Source: Actinomycetes bacterium (lineage in GTDB: Bacteria > Actinomycetota > Actinomycetes > Actinomycetales > Microbacteriaceae). From it: 12,689 bases of DNA. The stretch lies in the NCBI GenBank assembly GCA_023390155.1, contig JAEWDJ010000144.1, positions 1 through 12,689 of the forward strand, in the 5' to 3' direction. Positions within the stretch are counted from its first letter, which is position 1; every line of letters begins with the position of its first letter. Position numbers and translations under genes: made by a program. The notes beneath the pieces are model-generated. The model saw only the letters and a program-made list of their open reading frames with translations. It was not told the origin of the DNA and searched no databases. Shown piece after piece: positions 11,209-12,689 of this stretch.

Positions 11209-11891
11209 CAGGCGGTCTTCCCTTCGGAGGCGGCGAACTCGTCGGCGACGGTGGCGAGGCCCTTGTCCCAGTAGCCGGCGAGGGCGGTGGAGGCCTTGGC
11301 CGCGTTGCCGGAGGCGGCGGCGGTCACGAGCGCCTTCAGGCCGGCGGCGGCCTTGTCGAACGGGCCGCTCGTGGGCGCCACGATCAGCGCCCGGCGGACC
11401 TCGGGGAGGTGGCGCTTGAAGAGCCGCGCGATGGTGCGGTTGTCGAGACGGCGGACGAACACGGCGATGACGGACTCGGTGAGCACGCGGTCGCGCTCGA
11501 CGGGGGTCGCGTCGGCGGTCGCCGCCGCGGCCTCCAGGGCGTCGCGCAGCGCGTCCTTGTCGGCGTCGGTGAGCAGGGGCGTGGCATCGCGGACGACGCC
11601 GTGGAGCAGCGTGCCGACGGTGTCGACGAGCCCCCGCAGGCGCTCCGGGTCGATCGGGGTCACGCGCGTCCGCTTCTGCGGCATGATCTCGACGAGACCC
11701 ATCGTCGCGAGCTGGTTGAGCGCCTCACGGACGGGGGTGCGGGAGACCCCCACCCACTTCTCGATCTCGGCGTCGTACAGTTGCTCTCCGGGAGTGAGGT
11801 CCCCCTCGACGATCGCGTCGAGAAGACGGAGGAAGACCTCGTCTCTGATGAGCCGTCGGGGGCTGACGGCCTCGGTTACGGGTACAGGCAT
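11208..11891 (-). CDS. GntR-family (FadR/FCD-type) regulator, first of a tandem pair
   Basis: A 227-residue paralogue of the following gene. The winged helix covers about residues 11-80: LDAIVEGDLTPGEQLYD, VGVSRTPVREALNQL, MGLVEIMPQKRTRVTPID. The helical C-terminal domain has just two His (97, 161), so the usual FCD metal site is not recognisable. It is expressed from a strong leaderless promoter that contains a perfect 17-bp dyad, which suggests autorepression. No transporter or catabolic operon adjoins the pair, so the inducer cannot be guessed from context. Confidence 0.9.
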   Translation of the reverse strand: MPVPVTEAVSPRRLIRDEVFLRLLDAIVEGDLTPGEQLYDAEIEKWVGVSRTPVREALNQLATMGLVEIMPQKRTRVTPIDPERLRGLVDTVGTLLHGVVRDATPLLTDADKDALRDALEAAAATADATPVERDRVLTESVIAVFVRRLDNRTIARLFKRHLPEVRRALIVAPTSGPFDKAAAGLKALVTAAASGNAAKASTALAGYWDKGLATVADEFAASEGKTA

Positions 11892-11897
11892 ACTTGA

Positions 11898-11925
11898 ATA
11901 TTACATCCGTCCCGGACGGATTCAA
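11898..11925 (-). promoter_or_regulatory. Leaderless promoter of the gntR pair
   Basis: On the minus strand TTGAAT (11925-11920), a 16-bp spacer and TAATAT (11903-11898) form a good sigma-A promoter. ATG comes 6 nt later at 11891 and no Shine-Dalgarno sequence exists, so the transcript should be leaderless. Confidence 0.7.
11905..11921. promoter_or_regulatory. 17-bp perfect dyad, candidate GntR operator
   Basis: ATCCGTCC-C-GGACGGAT is a perfect 8-bp inverted repeat around one base. It fills the spacer between the -35 and -10 of the gntR promoter. Short dyads of this size and position are the usual sites for GntR/FCD dimers. Confidence 0.7.
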
Positions 11926-11966
11926 CGGCCTGATGTCACAGGTTCCGAGCGGCTTCACGCCACCGG

Positions 11967-12353
11967 TCAGAACCGCTGGCCGAGCGCCTTCGCCTTGAGC
12001 GCGTCGAACTCGTTCTGGGTGATGATGCCCTTGTCGAGCAGGTCCTTGGCCTGGGCGATGTCGCTGGCCGGGTTCGTCGACGCGACCGGGTGGAGGCCGT
12101 AGTCGGTGTCCTCCGGGACGGTCTGCCGCTGCTCGGCGTTGCGCTCCGCCATCCCGCGCCCGCGTGCGATCAGGTAGACCAGCGCGGTCAGCCAGGGCAC
12201 GAAGATCAGGAAGATGACCCAGACCGCCTTCCACCAGCCGCTGAGCTTCCGGTCGCGGAAGAGGTCGGCGAGGATCGTGAACAGCACCATCAGGTAGGCC
12301 ACGAAGGCGAACGACCAGAAGATCAGCCAGAGGAAGTCCCAGAAACTGTTCAT
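11967..12353 (-). CDS. PLDc_N plus SHOCT domain membrane protein
   Basis: A 128-residue protein. TM1 (about 6-29, rich in Phe/Trp/Leu) is followed by DLFRDRKLSGWWKAVWVIFLIFVPWLTALVYLIARG (read in parts), the PLDc_N pattern of a short loop with Gly-Trp-Trp-Lys and a second TM (about 43-63). A linker (65-96) leads to a C-terminal SHOCT helix pair, IAQAKDLLDKGIITQNEFDAL (99-119, in two parts: IAQAKDLLDKGI, ITQNEFDALKAKAL). It has no catalytic HKD motif and is not a phospholipase. The function is unknown; SHOCT is an oligomerisation motif. ATG follows TAGGAG with 5-nt spacing. Confidence 0.88.
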   Translation of the reverse strand: MNSFWDFLWLIFWSFAFVAYLMVLFTILADLFRDRKLSGWWKAVWVIFLIFVPWLTALVYLIARGRGMAERNAEQRQTVPEDTDYGLHPVASTNPASDIAQAKDLLDKGIITQNEFDALKAKALGQRF

Positions 12354-12473
12354 GTCGGCTCCTATCCGTCGGCGTCACCGTAGCGGCCCGGCGGGATCCG
12401 TGGCTAGACGCATCATTTCCCTCATGCGCGACCGTGCCGGCGTCGAGAGGGCGGGGTGTCGGAGGCCCGAGGC

Positions 12474-12479
12474 TAGGCT
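12474..12479 (+). promoter_or_regulatory. -10 hexamer of the right-edge gene
   Basis: TAGGCT is followed by 6 nt and ATG at 12486, without a Shine-Dalgarno sequence, again the leaderless spacing. Confidence 0.55.
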
Positions 12480-12485
12480 GACCGC

Positions 12486-12689
12486 ATGACGCCGCAGTCG
12501 CCCCCGCACCTCTGGCGGGGGCGGTCGGCCGGGGGTTGGGCCGCGCTGATCGCGGGGTTCGTCGTCGGCGTTCCCGTGGCGCTCGCCGTCGGTGTCGTCC
12601 TGCTGGCGCTCGGGGCCGTGGCGGGAGCGGTGGGGCTGGTCGGCCGTCTGGTGGGGGTCGTGGCCGAGTGGAGCTGGTACCTCGTGCAG
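12486..12689 (+). CDS. Hypothetical membrane protein (3' end missing)
   Basis: The frame runs from ATG 12486 to the window edge, 68 codons. It starts MTPQSPPHLWRGRSAGGWAAL, then has about 40 residues rich in Gly, Ala, Val and Leu that make one or two membrane segments (roughly 20-60), ending in VAEWSWYLVQ. I do not recognise a family. The reading frame has strong third-position GC, and a TAGGCT hexamer precedes the ATG by 6 nt, so I judge it real. It is divergent from the PLDc_N/SHOCT gene across a 132-bp gap. Confidence 0.6.
   Translation, partial: MTPQSPPHLWRGRSAGGWAALIAGFVVGVPVALAVGVVLLALGAVAGAVGLVGRLVGVVAEWSWYLVQ

Noticed and set aside
10153..11274. 373-codon plus-strand frame
   Set aside because: It runs across the Dabb gene in another frame, through a terminator hairpin, and then antisense to gntR.
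12405..12430. CGCAT/ATGCG inverted repeat in the gap before the last gene
   Set aside because: Only 5-bp arms with a 10-nt loop; too weak to call an operator or terminator.

Overview
The window looks like chromosomal DNA from a high-GC actinobacterium, most likely a member of Microbacteriaceae (Leifsonia or a near relative). This rests on the very high GC and codon use, the ribosomal micro-protein bS22 beside a BldC-like regulator, receiver-less winged-helix and AbiEi/DUF559 proteins, and many start codons placed 6-7 nt after a TAnnnT hexamer (leaderless mRNAs). The genus is inferred, not shown. I see no prophage, insertion sequence, CRISPR array, tRNA or rRNA.

Layout, left to right. (1) 1-679, +: the end of an ABC-2 exporter permease. 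(2) 680-799: short inverted and direct repeats plus a G-run. (3) 800-2533, -: upp, then a 34-codon leaderless ORF rich in Cys and Met (1736-1840), then a receiver-less OmpR-type winged-helix regulator. (4) 2572-3039, +: tadA, divergent from upp. (5) 3064-4727, -: a CDF metal transporter coupled to a class I glutamine amidotransferase. (6) 4750-5598, +: proC, divergent from the CDF gene; one 10-bp palindrome supplies overlapping -10 hexamers for both. (7) 5646-6554, -: an AbiEi/DUF559 protein flanked by two copies of a 65-bp palindromic element. (8) 6709-8809, -: a Ktr/Trk potassium uptake pair, divergent from (9) an ArsR-type regulator at 8876, with a perfect operator-like dyad between them. 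(10) 9386-10426, +: BldC-like regulator, bS22, then a glutaredoxin-like protein coupled to a Dabb-domain protein. (11) 10507-11891, -: two coupled GntR/FCD paralogues with a perfect 17-bp dyad inside their promoter. (12) 11967-12353, -: a PLDc_N/SHOCT membrane protein. (13) 12486-end, +: the start of a small membrane protein.

Most genes are ordinary housekeeping or small regulators. The parts least explained by standard annotation are the Cys/Met-rich leaderless ORF whose promoter seems to be the only sigma-A-type source of transcript for the winged-helix regulator, the paired 65-bp palindromes around the DUF559 gene (one of which encodes the end of that protein), the shared palindromic -10 between the CDF gene and proC, and the perfect dyads lying in the promoters of the trkH/arsR and gntR loci.
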